A stretch of DNA of 64,000 nt from the NCBI RefSeq assembly GCF_023715705.1, contig NZ_JAMBOS010000008.1, positions 93,859-157,858 of the forward strand, given 5' to 3'. Numbering within the stretch: position 1 is the stretch's first letter; the number at the start of each line of letters is the position of its first letter. The notes under the pieces were generated by a model that was not told where the DNA came from, did no database searches, and saw nothing but the letters and a program-made list of their open reading frames with translations. The translations under genes and the position numbers were made by a program. This DNA is from Halalkalibacter oceani (GTDB taxonomy: Bacteria > Bacillota > Bacilli > Bacillales > Bacillaceae_D). Positions 9,132-17,768 of the stretch are shown piece by piece.

Positions 9132-11993
9132 ATGATGTTCGATAAAAAAAGTCTTATTAAATTAGTGGTCATGATATTGGTCATCCTGTTCTTTCCGACA
9201 ATGTTTTTCTCTTATATTGAACCGGAGCAGGATCAGGCGAATAAAGCGACCGCCAGGGAAATTGCCGTTGTGAACGAAGATCTTGGCACAGAATTTCAGG
9301 ATGAGCAGCTCCATTTCGGGCAGGAAGTGATCGCTTCGTTGGAGAGAGACTCCGACTATAAATGGGTAGTAGTAGGACGCAATGCGGCGGAGGCCGGTCT
9401 TGAGCGCAATCAGTATGATGCAGTGCTGTACCTTCCGTCGAATTTGTCAGCGCAGGTAATGGCCTTTAAAGAGGATGAGCCGGAAAAGGCCGTGCTGCAC
9501 TATCAGATTCAGGGTAACCTGGATGCGGCGAATATGGAAAGGGTTCAGCGGGCTTTGACGACGGCGCGGAACCGCATTAATAGCCATATTTCCGCACTAT
9601 ACTGGGATCACGTCTCTCAAGAGGTTGATGATATCAGGCAGAAGTTCGATCAAATTCTGGAGCGGGAAATTGCCTTCCAGGAGTCGATGTATGCTTTCTA
9701 TTCACCGGGTTCCGCCACAATTGCAGAAGAAATCAGACAGCAGATGGAAATGCTCGAACAGCTGCAGGCGGCCGCGTCGGAAGCCATGAACGCCTCAAGC
9801 GGCACGAATGCTGAAATGGAAGCGTCGGTCCAGCAGATGAATGAGTTTCTCACGAGGGTCCAGCAATATCGTGAATTTCAGGACCGGCAAAGCGAGCTGT
9901 TCCTGACAACAAGCTTGCAGAATCAGCAGCTGTTGCAGCAAGGCTTAATGAGCTATGAAACCAATCTGACGGAAGGGCTTCAACAGGTGCTTCACAACCG
10001 GGAGGTCCCCCCGGCCCCGACTGTTGATGGCGAGCACTTACTTGACAGCGTCGTGCAAATTCAACAATCGATCCATCAGAACCATGTCATTGTTGAGCAT
10101 ATTCAGGAGTCAATTGAAGGATCGGAAGTCGAAGAACAATTTGAGAAAATCATGGCCGTGCAAGAGGCGATGATGAAGCAATATAGGGAAGAAACGGAGA
10201 AACAATCGTTAAATCGCCTTGAGGAAAAGCTTCTGCCAGCGCGCAGCGAGCTTGTCGCTGCATCGGCGATTCAGGCAAAAGGCAAGGCAAAGGAGCTCTC
10301 GGCGGCGGGATTACCGACAGCCGGGCAGGCGGAAGACGTGTCGTTAAAGACGGTCAAAGAGCAGATCAACAGTCTTTACCAGGCGTTGGAGGCGGTTGTC
10401 GTTGAAGCGGAAAAACCGTTGGACGAGATCCAAAAAACAATCACCCAGCTTGAAAGCAATGTCGAGCTGGTAGAAAGTGAACTGATGAAACAGGCTGCCG
10501 AGCAAGCAGAATGGGAGCAAGCCGTCGAACAGCGTCTGGAAACGATTATTCAGGAACAGCAGGAGAATGTACCTGAAGGGAAATCAGCTGAGGAGCGGGC
10601 GGTTGAACTGATTAAAGCAAAGGAAGCCGCGATTTTGCAACTCGATTATTTAGACGAAGCGCGTAAACAAAAGCTCGCTTCTCATTTTGAGCAGCCGTTG
10701 CAAAGCCGTGACATTAATCAATTACTCTCCTATTTTGCGTATTTATCAATCTATGAGGACATTTTGCAAAAGGCTGAAAGCTCTGATCAGGAACTAATCA
10801 GTGAGATCATTGCAAGCCACACAGGGCAAAGTGAAGATGAAGTGAAAGCGGCCTTTGAAACACTGAAGGGCGAAACCGCGCATTTTGATCAGCTTCGGAA
10901 AGGGCTGAGAGAGTCATCAACTCATCTTAATCTGCTTGAAGATGAATTTATCGAATTTGCCGAGGCGACAATCGGTTTCATTGAGGAATACGATGAAGTG
11001 GTGAAGCAAGAGCGTGAGCAAATGATGAGTGAATTGGCTGCAATCGAGCAGGGCGCCAATGACGTTACTGCCTTTTTGCGGGAGGAAATAACAACGCCGG
11101 AGCTTGAGGACGCTCCTGTCGATGGATTAAACGGTGAACTTGTCGTGAACACGCAGCAAAATGCAATGATGGACATTCAGGAAATTTCGAATCTCGTTCA
11201 CTCATTAGCGGACCGCCATTCATATGTTAATGACTATACGAATGAGCTCTATCAGCGGGTCGACTCCGTTCAGGAGCGCGCCGATCAGCTAAACCAGAGC
11301 TGGGCGGAAAATGTGGATTCGACGAGAATGGTGAGGGAGGATCTCTATGATGTTCTCCGCAATGCCGTCGTCGATGGGCAGGCTAACCCGTACATTTATG
11401 AGTATTTAACGAATCCGACGATGATCAGCGGATCAACTCCGGAAGAACGGACGACCCACGCGCCGCCGGTGGTCATGTTGATTATTCTCCTTCTTTGTGG
11501 TTTGGCGATCGGGTTTCTCGTCTATCATTTTTCTCATGTAGCGCCGATGCTGAATTTTTCCTTGTTCATGCTGCTTACATTAGCCGTGGGCTTAATTATC
11601 AGCATTTACGGCTTAACGATTTACCCGCTGCATGACATTCAGGTGGTGCAATGGACCGTCAGCACGATCCTGTTTTTGATCGCCTGCGCCGGCATGATTC
11701 GTCTCGGGCTGGAAATCGGTCCGGTTACAGGCGGCCTGACTGTTGGAGCAATGCTGATCTTTTTCATCGCACCGCTGCTTGATTTAGTCATTGCGGGCTT
11801 CAGCATTCAGCATCCGGTTGCGCAGGTGTTTATGTCGATTCAATATGGAGATCAATCCGCCTTCCTGCCGGCTGTCATAATTACGTCGCTACTCAGTGCC
11901 GTTGTCGTCGCGCTGCCGTATGTACTGAAGCGGGTCAAGGAACGCAGAAATCAGATTGAGGAGAGCTATGAAGAGTATGACGAGGTCAGCTAA
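9132..11993 (+). CDS. yueB: YueB/EsaA, large membrane protein of type VII secretion
   Basis: A 953-residue protein with one N-terminal membrane segment (about 10-30), a long extracytoplasmic region rich in Gln and Glu and predicted coiled coil (about 150-740), and about five C-terminal membrane segments from residue 776. This is the architecture of YueB/EsaA, which in B. subtilis also serves as the phage SPP1 receptor. An adjacent in-frame ATG at 9135 could be the real start. The last bases overlap essA, indicating translational coupling. Confidence 0.93.
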   Translation: MMFDKKSLIKLVVMILVILFFPTMFFSYIEPEQDQANKATAREIAVVNEDLGTEFQDEQLHFGQEVIASLERDSDYKWVVVGRNAAEAGLERNQYDAVLYLPSNLSAQVMAFKEDEPEKAVLHYQIQGNLDAANMERVQRALTTARNRINSHISALYWDHVSQEVDDIRQKFDQILEREIAFQESMYAFYSPGSATIAEEIRQQMEMLEQLQAAASEAMNASSGTNAEMEASVQQMNEFLTRVQQYREFQDRQSELFLTTSLQNQQLLQQGLMSYETNLTEGLQQVLHNREVPPAPTVDGEHLLDSVVQIQQSIHQNHVIVEHIQESIEGSEVEEQFEKIMAVQEAMMKQYREETEKQSLNRLEEKLLPARSELVAASAIQAKGKAKELSAAGLPTAGQAEDVSLKTVKEQINSLYQALEAVVVEAEKPLDEIQKTITQLESNVELVESELMKQAAEQAEWEQAVEQRLETIIQEQQENVPEGKSAEERAVELIKAKEAAILQLDYLDEARKQKLASHFEQPLQSRDINQLLSYFAYLSIYEDILQKAESSDQELISEIIASHTGQSEDEVKAAFETLKGETAHFDQLRKGLRESSTHLNLLEDEFIEFAEATIGFIEEYDEVVKQEREQMMSELAAIEQGANDVTAFLREEITTPELEDAPVDGLNGELVVNTQQNAMMDIQEISNLVHSLADRHSYVNDYTNELYQRVDSVQERADQLNQSWAENVDSTRMVREDLYDVLRNAVVDGQANPYIYEYLTNPTMISGSTPEERTTHAPPVVMLIILLLCGLAIGFLVYHFSHVAPMLNFSLFMLLTLAVGLIISIYGLTIYPLHDIQVVQWTVSTILFLIACAGMIRLGLEIGPVTGGLTVGAMLIFFIAPLLDLVIAGFSIQHPVAQVFMSIQYGDQSAFLPAVIITSLLSAVVVALPYVLKRVKERRNQIEESYEEYDEVS

Positions 11994-12510
11994 GACGGTG
12001 GGCTGCTGGAAACAGCGCGCCCGCCCGAGATGCTGGCGTGAGGCCTTGTTTGCCGGCGCGTCACTCTATTGCTTGCTGCTTTTTCTGTTGTTTCTTGCGC
12101 CAGAGGAAATAAGAGCAGAAGAGGAGAACGTGGAGCCGCACCGATATGAGCATGGGAAGGTCGAGCTGAACTTACATTATTTCCGCGATCCTCAGCTGCA
12201 GCGGCGTGAAGCCATGCCGGAAGAGCAGCGGGTGCTGACTTTTCAGCAGGCGGATTACGAATTGTTTGACCAGGTGGAGCAGCAGCTGTTCGTCCATACA
12301 CTGGACGAAAATCATACGATCGTCGTCAAAGCGGAGCAGCTGCAATTGTTTGAAGAGGCTGTACGAAATAATGCCTACCGCGATCAGCAGGAAGTGGAAG
12401 CAGGGGCTATTCAGCTGACGACGATTCTGTTTTCGGTCGTGCTCTTACTGGTAGGTGTATTATTTGTCATCATTCTACCGAAACTTGTGCGGCGTTCTCC
12501 GTCAGCATAG
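11968..12510 (+). CDS. essA: EssA (YueC), type VII secretion membrane protein
   Basis: About 180 residues: an N-terminal hydrophobic segment (GASLYCLLLFLLFLA), an extracytoplasmic domain with ELNLHYF and HTLDENHTIVV, and a C-terminal membrane segment before KLVRR. This matches EssA. An open frame exists from TTG 11956, but GAGGAG (11958-11963) is the likely ribosome site, so ATG 11968 is chosen. It overlaps the yueB end by 26 bases. The first 30 residues are unusually Arg- and Cys-rich, so a later start cannot be excluded. Confidence 0.85.
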   Translation: MKSMTRSAKTVGCWKQRARPRCWREALFAGASLYCLLLFLLFLAPEEIRAEEENVEPHRYEHGKVELNLHYFRDPQLQRREAMPEEQRVLTFQQADYELFDQVEQQLFVHTLDENHTIVVKAEQLQLFEEAVRNNAYRDQQEVEAGAIQLTTILFSVVLLLVGVLFVIILPKLVRRSPSA

Positions 12511-12567
12511 TGGGTAACGGCAGGCAGACTTTCTCTCTGTCAATTTCCATGGAAAGGGTGAAATGAA

Positions 12568-12912
12568 ATGGCTTTGGCAGGCTTATATGCACGTTTGAGA
12601 CAAAAGCAGGAGGAGTTATCCCGGCTCAGAATTTGCCAAAATGAGTTGAACAGCTGCCGGCAGGATTTCTACAGCCAGGAGACAATTTGTTTAGAGCCCG
12701 AGCTTTCTTCGAATACGTGGGCCGGAACGCTGGCTCAAGCATTTGAAAACATCCGGGAGGGTGCGATTGTCCCGAGCTATCAAGATATTCATACAAACCA
12801 GTTCAGTCATATTCTGCAGCTTGTAGCTAATAAAATTACACGTACCGAGCAGGAAATTGCCGCGATTAAGCAGGCGATTGCAGCGGCTAAGGCAGCTGCT
12901 GCAAGTCAATAA
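12568..12912 (+). CDS. DUF5082-like (YwqH-type) helical partner of an LXG protein
   Basis: A 114-residue all-helical protein, LARLRQ...EELSRLR at the start and KQAIAAAKAAAAS at the end. Proteins of this kind (DUF5082, B. subtilis YwqH) are encoded just before LXG effectors. They are thought to bind the LXG helix bundle and help target it to the type VII system. It starts the effector module that directly follows essA, and the order YwqH-like, YwqI-like, LXG matches B. subtilis ywqH-I-J. The AAAGGGTGA site precedes ATG 12568. Confidence 0.8.
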   Translation: MALAGLYARLRQKQEELSRLRICQNELNSCRQDFYSQETICLEPELSSNTWAGTLAQAFENIREGAIVPSYQDIHTNQFSHILQLVANKITRTEQEIAAIKQAIAAAKAAAASQ

Positions 12913-12935
12913 AACCATATGAAAGCGGTGAGAAG

Positions 12936-13208
12936 ATGAGCGGAGAAATTAAAATTCTTTATAGCGATGTGGAACAGGAGCTGGCCAAGGTCGAAAGCGC
13001 GGTGCAGCAAGTCGATGGGACCTACCCTTCTTCCATAGGAGAAGGGAATGTGCTTGATGTTGTCACACGTTTAAATGAACTCTCAAGCGAGTTACAGCAG
13101 GTGATCGAGCAGTACCAAATGCTCGTCCTGAAAAATATAGAGAGTACGAGACAATCGTTGGAAGTGATGCGAGAAACAGATCATCAAATAAGTTCTTCTA
13201 TTCGATAA
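12936..13208 (+). CDS. DUF5344-like (YwqI-type) WXG100-sized partner protein
   Basis: A 90-residue helical protein of WXG100 size, without a WXG turn. It contains EQELAKVESAVQQVDGTYP and a C-terminal MRETDHQISSSI that closely resembles the tail of YukE (LEDTDRQIAS). This suggests it supplies or mimics the export signal when bound to its partner and the LXG protein. It sits 23 bases after the YwqH-like gene and 22 before the LXG gene, as in B. subtilis ywqHIJ. Confidence 0.8.
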   Translation: MSGEIKILYSDVEQELAKVESAVQQVDGTYPSSIGEGNVLDVVTRLNELSSELQQVIEQYQMLVLKNIESTRQSLEVMRETDHQISSSIR

Positions 13209-13230
13209 GCAGGAGGGAGCCGGCAATTCA

Positions 13231-14721
13231 ATGAAAACCTTGAATGTGGATGCATTACACAATGGAATTGATCAAGTGATCGAAACGCTTTCCTCCCAAA
13301 AAGAACAGCTGCAGCAAGTGAAGCTGAACATTCAAGCTATGATTCATTTAGATGATTCTTTTGCAGGCAGCGGGGGAGGAGCAATCCGGTCTTTTTATCG
13401 GGATTGCCATCTCCCTTTCCTCGCTTTTTTTCAAGCGTTTGCCGTTGAATATGAAAGCGTGCTGCGACGAATGAAGGCAGCCTTGCAGGCATTGGAGCCT
13501 GCGCAGGACGGCTTTATTCGGCAAAGCTATTTGGAGCAGGAAGTGTCACAGGGAATTGAACAGCTGAAATCCGTCACAATCAGCTTAACGAATGATGCCA
13601 ATCTGGCAATTCGCCGCGTACGTGATATCGTGTTCCTGCCGGACATTAAGGATGAACCGGTTTTGCTTGAAGCAGGCAGAGCGAAGCGCCACACGGAGGA
13701 CACGGTTGAGCAGCTGTATCAGTTTGACCAGCAGCAGACCGAGGCGTTGACGAGCGTTGGGAAAGATATTCAGCTGATGGCCCAGTACGTTAAGCAGGTC
13801 GAGGCCATTTTTACGAGTAAAGTCCATTCTCTTGCCTTCTTAACCAATCAGGTTAAACGTAATCTGGCATATACCGCTTTATTAACGAATTTGCAAAAGA
13901 AAACAGAGGATCTCTATACGCTTTCCGCTTTTTCGCCTTTTAATAGAGGATCTATCAATCACCCATATTGGACGGACTCGCTTTTTATGCATTATGCGGG
14001 ACTGCGCTATGCCAACCAGGATGAGTACAGATGGCAGCTGTATTCGACGATGATGAGCAGTGCTCGTCCGACAATGAATGAAAAGGTGGAGGACGAGGAT
14101 GAAGGCCGGAAGTTTCTCATCGGAAAAGAAAGTGAGCCAAGAGGCGGATTTAGTGCAGCCGGTGGAGTAGGGTATTATGATAATAACTGGACTGGAATTT
14201 CCGAAGGCTTTCGCAATTCCGATTTGCCGATTGGCGGATCTTCACAATTTACAGGCGTTTATGCCGGGTTTGACCTGGATACAAGCGTTGTCGACGGCAC
14301 TTACGCCCAGCGGATGGTCGATACCGAGCTGAAAGCGAGCATAGGCGGACCGTCGATTTTTCCAATTGTCAAAGCGGAAGGTACCGTGCTGAGGCATCAT
14401 GCGAGAGTACAGGCCGATAGTGACATTCCGGTCATTGGCCGGACCGGAGTTGAAGGTGATGCGAAAATCCTGACCGCAAAAGGCTACGCCGGGGTCGACA
14501 ATGCCTCTGTCGGGGTTGCGGCGAAAGCGGCGGTTATAGAAGGGGATGTCAGCGGGATTTTACCGATTCCGTTCACCGACTGGAATGCAAAGATAACGGC
14601 AGGGGCCTCGGGTGGAAGCATCGGCGGAGAAGCGAAAATAGGAAAAGAAACGATGCTTGATTTACGATTTATTATCGGAGTCAAATTAGGACTGAGCTTT
14701 GAAAGACAGATTGAGGATTAA
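13231..14721 (+). CDS. LXG-domain type VII effector with an unrecognised Gly-rich C-terminal domain
   Basis: A 496-residue protein. Residues 1-210 form a helical LXG-type targeting domain beginning MKTLNVDALHNGIDQV, with the conserved FAGSGGGAIRSFYRDCH segment near 50-65. A linker (about 230-300) follows. The last 170 or so residues are Gly-, Ala- and Ser-rich, with a repeated rhythm such as TAKGYAGVDNASVGVAAKAAV and AGASGGSIGGEAKIGKE. That domain does not look like a known nuclease or NADase by eye. The polymorphic-toxin logic of LXG proteins makes it the candidate toxin. Small genes following at once are candidate chaperone and immunity genes. Confidence 0.8.
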   Translation: MKTLNVDALHNGIDQVIETLSSQKEQLQQVKLNIQAMIHLDDSFAGSGGGAIRSFYRDCHLPFLAFFQAFAVEYESVLRRMKAALQALEPAQDGFIRQSYLEQEVSQGIEQLKSVTISLTNDANLAIRRVRDIVFLPDIKDEPVLLEAGRAKRHTEDTVEQLYQFDQQQTEALTSVGKDIQLMAQYVKQVEAIFTSKVHSLAFLTNQVKRNLAYTALLTNLQKKTEDLYTLSAFSPFNRGSINHPYWTDSLFMHYAGLRYANQDEYRWQLYSTMMSSARPTMNEKVEDEDEGRKFLIGKESEPRGGFSAAGGVGYYDNNWTGISEGFRNSDLPIGGSSQFTGVYAGFDLDTSVVDGTYAQRMVDTELKASIGGPSIFPIVKAEGTVLRHHARVQADSDIPVIGRTGVEGDAKILTAKGYAGVDNASVGVAAKAAVIEGDVSGILPIPFTDWNAKITAGASGGSIGGEAKIGKETMLDLRFIIGVKLGLSFERQIED

Positions 14722-14761
14722 GCGTAATGACGCGCAATAGGTGATAAAGGAGAGAGAATCG

Positions 14762-15067
14762 ATGGCAGAAGAAATCAACCAATTAACCCTCCCTAACAAC
14801 GGAGAGCTTTTACCGGTAGGCTCGGTCGTGACGGTGAAGTTCCTTGATCAGGCCGTGATGATTTATGGAAGAAAGCAGGAACAGGGAGAAAAGCAGAAAA
14901 TTTGGGATTACGTCGCTTGTCCGTATCCACAGGGGCATTTATCGAATGACACAAATGTCTTTTTTGATCGCGACCAAATCGAAACAGTCGTGTTTAAAGG
15001 GTTGGAAACAGAAGGAGAGCTGTTGTTACGCGAGCGCCTAAAAGAAGTTTTTGAAAAGAGGAGTTAA
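14762..15067 (+). CDS. DUF4176 protein of the LXG cluster
   Basis: A 101-residue cytosolic protein with the DUF4176 pattern: LLPVGSVVTVKFLDQAVMIYGR, WDYVACPYPQG, FFDRDQIETVVFKG. DUF4176 genes recur in LXG effector loci, where they act as accessory factors or proposed chaperones. The frame opens at GTG 14741, but ATG 14762 lies just behind AAAGGAGAG and gives MAEEINQLTL, so it is preferred. It is 40 bases after the LXG gene and 3 before the next gene. Confidence 0.8.
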   Translation: MAEEINQLTLPNNGELLPVGSVVTVKFLDQAVMIYGRKQEQGEKQKIWDYVACPYPQGHLSNDTNVFFDRDQIETVVFKGLETEGELLLRERLKEVFEKRS

Positions 15068-15070
15068 ACG

Positions 15071-15391
15071 GTGAATATATTGCTACAGCCTGTTTTTGAT
15101 GCAATTGCCGAGGTGAAGCAGTGTCTCGGGCCTTATAAACAAACGGATGCCAAGCAGAAGAAAACGAAGTACGCTTCATTAATGATGTTTAATCTTTTGT
15201 TTATTCTTCTTTACGCCATCTTAATCCTTTATTCGCTCTATTACATGATTATGGCCTTTATCCATGGGTTATACGTGCTATTCGGCCTATGTGTCACCTT
15301 GCCGATGATCGGTGTATTTATTCTTTTACGAAGAAAAGTATATCCGAAATTTAAGCAGGAGTATGTGAAAGGGCATGATCTCGAGCTTTAA
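15071..15391 (+). CDS. Small membrane protein, candidate immunity protein
   Basis: A 106-residue protein with two adjacent hydrophobic segments (about 36-60 and 64-86) and a basic cytosolic tail (RRKVYPKFKQEYVKG). The start is GTG 15071, four bases after the DUF4176 stop and behind AAGAGGAG. I do not recognise the family. Its position directly after an LXG toxin and DUF4176 gene makes it the best immunity candidate. A membrane immunity protein would imply a toxin acting at the membrane or envelope, which is inference only. Confidence 0.6.
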   Translation: MNILLQPVFDAIAEVKQCLGPYKQTDAKQKKTKYASLMMFNLLFILLYAILILYSLYYMIMAFIHGLYVLFGLCVTLPMIGVFILLRRKVYPKFKQEYVKGHDLEL

Positions 15392-15415
15392 GAGACAAAG
15401 AAGAAGGAGACAGGA

Positions 15416-15892
15416 ATGAAACGGTTACTACTATGTCTGGGTCTAATGCTGGTGGTGGGGTGTTCAAACCCGGTAAAACAAGAAATCATTCATTACGTTA
15501 ACGAAGAGGTCAATCCGATTTACAGTCTGGAGGAGGAAGCGGTTGACCATCTAAGCAGCGTGACGGGCAGTAATTATGTTGATGATGAAACCTTCTATCA
15601 CACAATGGTGGAGGAAGTGCTGCCAAGGTATGAGCAATTTGTACAGAGACTGGAAAGCATTGAGCCTCAATCGGAGGAGCTCGACAAGGTCCACGCTTTA
15701 TTTGTGGAAGGGGCACAGCTGCAACGCAATTCGATGCGTCTTTCCTTACAGGGTGTTGAACAGGGAAGCGAAGAGGTCATTCAGGAAGCGAATCTTCTAT
15801 TAGAGGAAGGAAAGGCGAAGATTGATCAATACATCGCTGAAATGGAGACGTTGGCCGAGCAATACGAGGTTGAGTACGAGGTTTATGAATAG
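15416..15892 (+). CDS. Lipoprotein of unknown function, end of the LXG cluster
   Basis: A 158-residue exported lipoprotein. The signal peptide MKRLLLCLGLMLVVGC carries the lipobox LVVGC at about residues 12-16. The mature part is acidic and helical and probably folds as a four-helix bundle (NEEVNPIYSLEEEAVDHLSSV). The gene closes the effector operon and is followed at once by a terminator. A surface-anchored helical protein here could bind or restrain the secreted effector outside the membrane. This role is a guess from position. Confidence 0.7.
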   Translation: MKRLLLCLGLMLVVGCSNPVKQEIIHYVNEEVNPIYSLEEEAVDHLSSVTGSNYVDDETFYHTMVEEVLPRYEQFVQRLESIEPQSEELDKVHALFVEGAQLQRNSMRLSLQGVEQGSEEVIQEANLLLEEGKAKIDQYIAEMETLAEQYEVEYEVYE

Positions 15893-15899
15893 AAAAAAG

Positions 15900-15937
15900 G
15901 ACAGCCGCTGGATGATTCAAGTCTAACGGCTGTCTTT
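15900..15937 (+). terminator. Terminator ending the type VII/LXG operon
   Basis: GACAGCCG (15900-15907) pairs with CGGCTGTC (15927-15934), followed by TTTG. It closes the transcript that begins at yukE. Confidence 0.8.
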
Positions 15938-15962
15938 GTTAAGCGGGAAAAGAGGTGGTTCG

Positions 15963-16199
15963 ATGAAACAGCTGCTGATCTTCTTTTTCGGGGAAAAATG
16001 TGAACGCAACAGGTGGCTTCAAGGATTTTATTGGTTTGCCGTCGTCTTTTTCTTCGTTATGCTGGCTTGCGCGCTTTACGGGTTGCTGCTAACTGGCCGC
16101 GTGCTTTTGCTCGTCCCGGTCTTTCTATTTCCATTTTTGTTCCAGGTTGTCTATGCTCAATTTCGTCCGACAGTGGGCAAAGAGAAGCGGCGATACTAG
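15963..16199 (+). CDS. Small two-helix membrane protein, unknown
   Basis: A 78-residue protein with a short cytoplasmic start (MKQLLIFFFGEKCERNRW) and two hydrophobic segments separated by a single Arg-containing turn. ATG 15963 follows AGAGGTGG; an earlier in-frame ATG at 15936 lacks a ribosome site and overlaps the terminator. No family is recognised. It lies between the type VII operon and mqnB, and nothing links it to either. Confidence 0.55.
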   Translation: MKQLLIFFFGEKCERNRWLQGFYWFAVVFFFVMLACALYGLLLTGRVLLLVPVFLFPFLFQVVYAQFRPTVGKEKRRY

Positions 16200-16265
16200 C
16201 CAAGCGCAATGGAATTGGAGTACACTTGAAATCGTAAACGCTTGTAACATAAAGGAGCAAAAACT

Positions 16266-16931
16266 ATGAACAAGAAGCAGAGGCCGCTGCGGTGCTTAAT
16301 CGTGACGTCAGTGGCTGCGGAAAAAGAGGCTGTCGAGCGGGGATTTGGAGCAGGCAGTGGAGTAACGGTCATCACAGGGGGTGTTGGACAAGCCGCTGCT
16401 GCTGCCAGCACGGCCCGGGAACTGGCGCGGGCAAGCTATGACCTTGTCATTTGCGCCGGGATAGCCGGCGGGTTTCCAGAGCGGGCTGAGGTCGGGTCGA
16501 TTGTCGTCGCAGACCGGATCATCGCCGCCGATCTCGGGACAGAATCGGCGGAAGGCTTTATCAGTATCGATTATTTGCAGCTTGGAACAACGGCGGTCAT
16601 CGAAACAGAGCACGTGCTAAGCGGAAGGCTCGTCACGAGGCTGAGGGAAAAACAGCTGCCGGTTCACTCCGGCCCGATTTTGACTCTTTCCACCGTGACA
16701 GGTACCGCCGAAAGTGCCACGATGCTGGCGCAGCGTGTAGACGGGGCGACTGCGGAAGGCATGGAGGGCTACGGGGTGGCTGTGGCGGCTACCCAGTTTG
16801 CTTTACCGGCAATGGAGATCCGGACGATTTCAAATCTTGTTGGCCCGCGTGACCGCGGGGCGTGGCGAATTAAAGAGGCGCTGGCTGTTTTAGAGCAAGC
16901 CAGTGCAGCATTCATGGAGGTTATTCAATGA
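16266..16931 (+). CDS. mqnB: Futalosine hydrolase (menaquinone biosynthesis)
   Basis: Cleaves futalosine to dehypoxanthinyl futalosine and hypoxanthine in the futalosine route to menaquinone. The 221-residue protein has the nucleoside phosphorylase/MTA-SAH nucleosidase fold, with IVTSVAAEKEAV at the start, GGVGQAAAAA, the CAGIAGGFPERAEVGSIV core and the EGMEGYG segment carrying the base-binding Glu. It overlaps mqnD by four bases (ATGA), so the two form one unit. The ATG follows AAAGGAGC. mqnA and mqnC are not in this window and must lie elsewhere. Confidence 0.92.
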   Translation: MNKKQRPLRCLIVTSVAAEKEAVERGFGAGSGVTVITGGVGQAAAAASTARELARASYDLVICAGIAGGFPERAEVGSIVVADRIIAADLGTESAEGFISIDYLQLGTTAVIETEHVLSGRLVTRLREKQLPVHSGPILTLSTVTGTAESATMLAQRVDGATAEGMEGYGVAVAATQFALPAMEIRTISNLVGPRDRGAWRIKEALAVLEQASAAFMEVIQ

Positions 16932-17755
16932 AAATAGCATATTCCCCTTGTCCGAACGATACATTTGTTTTTCATGCCTGGGTGCATGGTCTGATTGAGG
17001 GCGCGCCGAAGCTTGAGGTAACATTTGCGGATATTGATATTACAAACAAGCTGGCGGCCGAACGAAAGGGTCCGGAAGTGCTGAAAATCTCTTATGGAGC
17101 CCTTCCGTGGGTGCTGTCAGATTATGCGCTTGTTCCGTGCGGAGGAGCGCTCGGAAGAGGCTGCGGTCCGCTCGTGCTGACGAAGGAGTCGGCCGGACCG
17201 GCAGCTCTTTCCGGCCGGAGAGTCGCCGTGCCGAGTGAGCGTTCCACAGCCTATTTGCTTTTCCGCTTATGGGCGGCTCAGCAGGTGCCGGGAGGAGTCG
17301 GTGAGATTGTCGTGATGCCGTTTCATGAGATCATGCCGGCGGTACGTGATGGAAAAATCGACGCCGGTCTTGTCATTCATGAAGCCCGTTTTACCTTTCA
17401 GGACTACGGCCTGAAGCAGCTCGCTGACCTCGGCAATTGGTGGGAAGACGACACCGGTCTGCCGATTCCGCTCGGCGCGATCATTGCCCACCGTTCACTG
17501 AATAAAGAGGAAATTGCCAAGTGGGCGCGCGCGTCCGTTGAATATGCCTGGGCGCATCCGGAGGCTTCAAAGGCTTATGTGATGGAGCACGCCCAGGAGC
17601 TTTCCCCGCAAGTGGCGCAGTCTCATATAGATCTATACGTCAATGAGTTTACGGCCGATCTTGGTGAGGCGGGCTATGCGGCTGTTGAAGCATTACTGGG
17701 CAGAGCGGCAGAGGAAGGCTTTGTTCCAGAATTTGACCTGGCAGCATTACGTTAG
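16928..17755 (+). CDS. mqnD: 1,4-dihydroxy-6-naphthoate synthase (menaquinone biosynthesis)
   Basis: Converts cyclic dehypoxanthinyl futalosine to 1,4-dihydroxy-6-naphthoate. The 275-residue protein begins with the family hallmark KIAYSPCPNDTFVFHAW. It continues with ISYGALPWVLSDYALVPCGGALGRGCGPL and VIHEARFTF, as in the periplasmic-binding-protein-like MqnA/MqnD fold. It is translationally coupled to mqnB. The pair indicates that this organism makes menaquinone by the futalosine route rather than the classical men pathway of B. subtilis. Confidence 0.93.
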   Translation: MKIAYSPCPNDTFVFHAWVHGLIEGAPKLEVTFADIDITNKLAAERKGPEVLKISYGALPWVLSDYALVPCGGALGRGCGPLVLTKESAGPAALSGRRVAVPSERSTAYLLFRLWAAQQVPGGVGEIVVMPFHEIMPAVRDGKIDAGLVIHEARFTFQDYGLKQLADLGNWWEDDTGLPIPLGAIIAHRSLNKEEIAKWARASVEYAWAHPEASKAYVMEHAQELSPQVAQSHIDLYVNEFTADLGEAGYAAVEALLGRAAEEGFVPEFDLAALR

Positions 17756-17768
17756 AAAAGAGAGAAGA

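Noticed and set aside
10922..11176. Antisense frame in yueB, and many similar shadows in essC, yebA, the kinase and the Amt fusion
   Set aside because: They lie wholly within strongly supported genes, have no ribosome sites and have biased composition typical of shadow frames.
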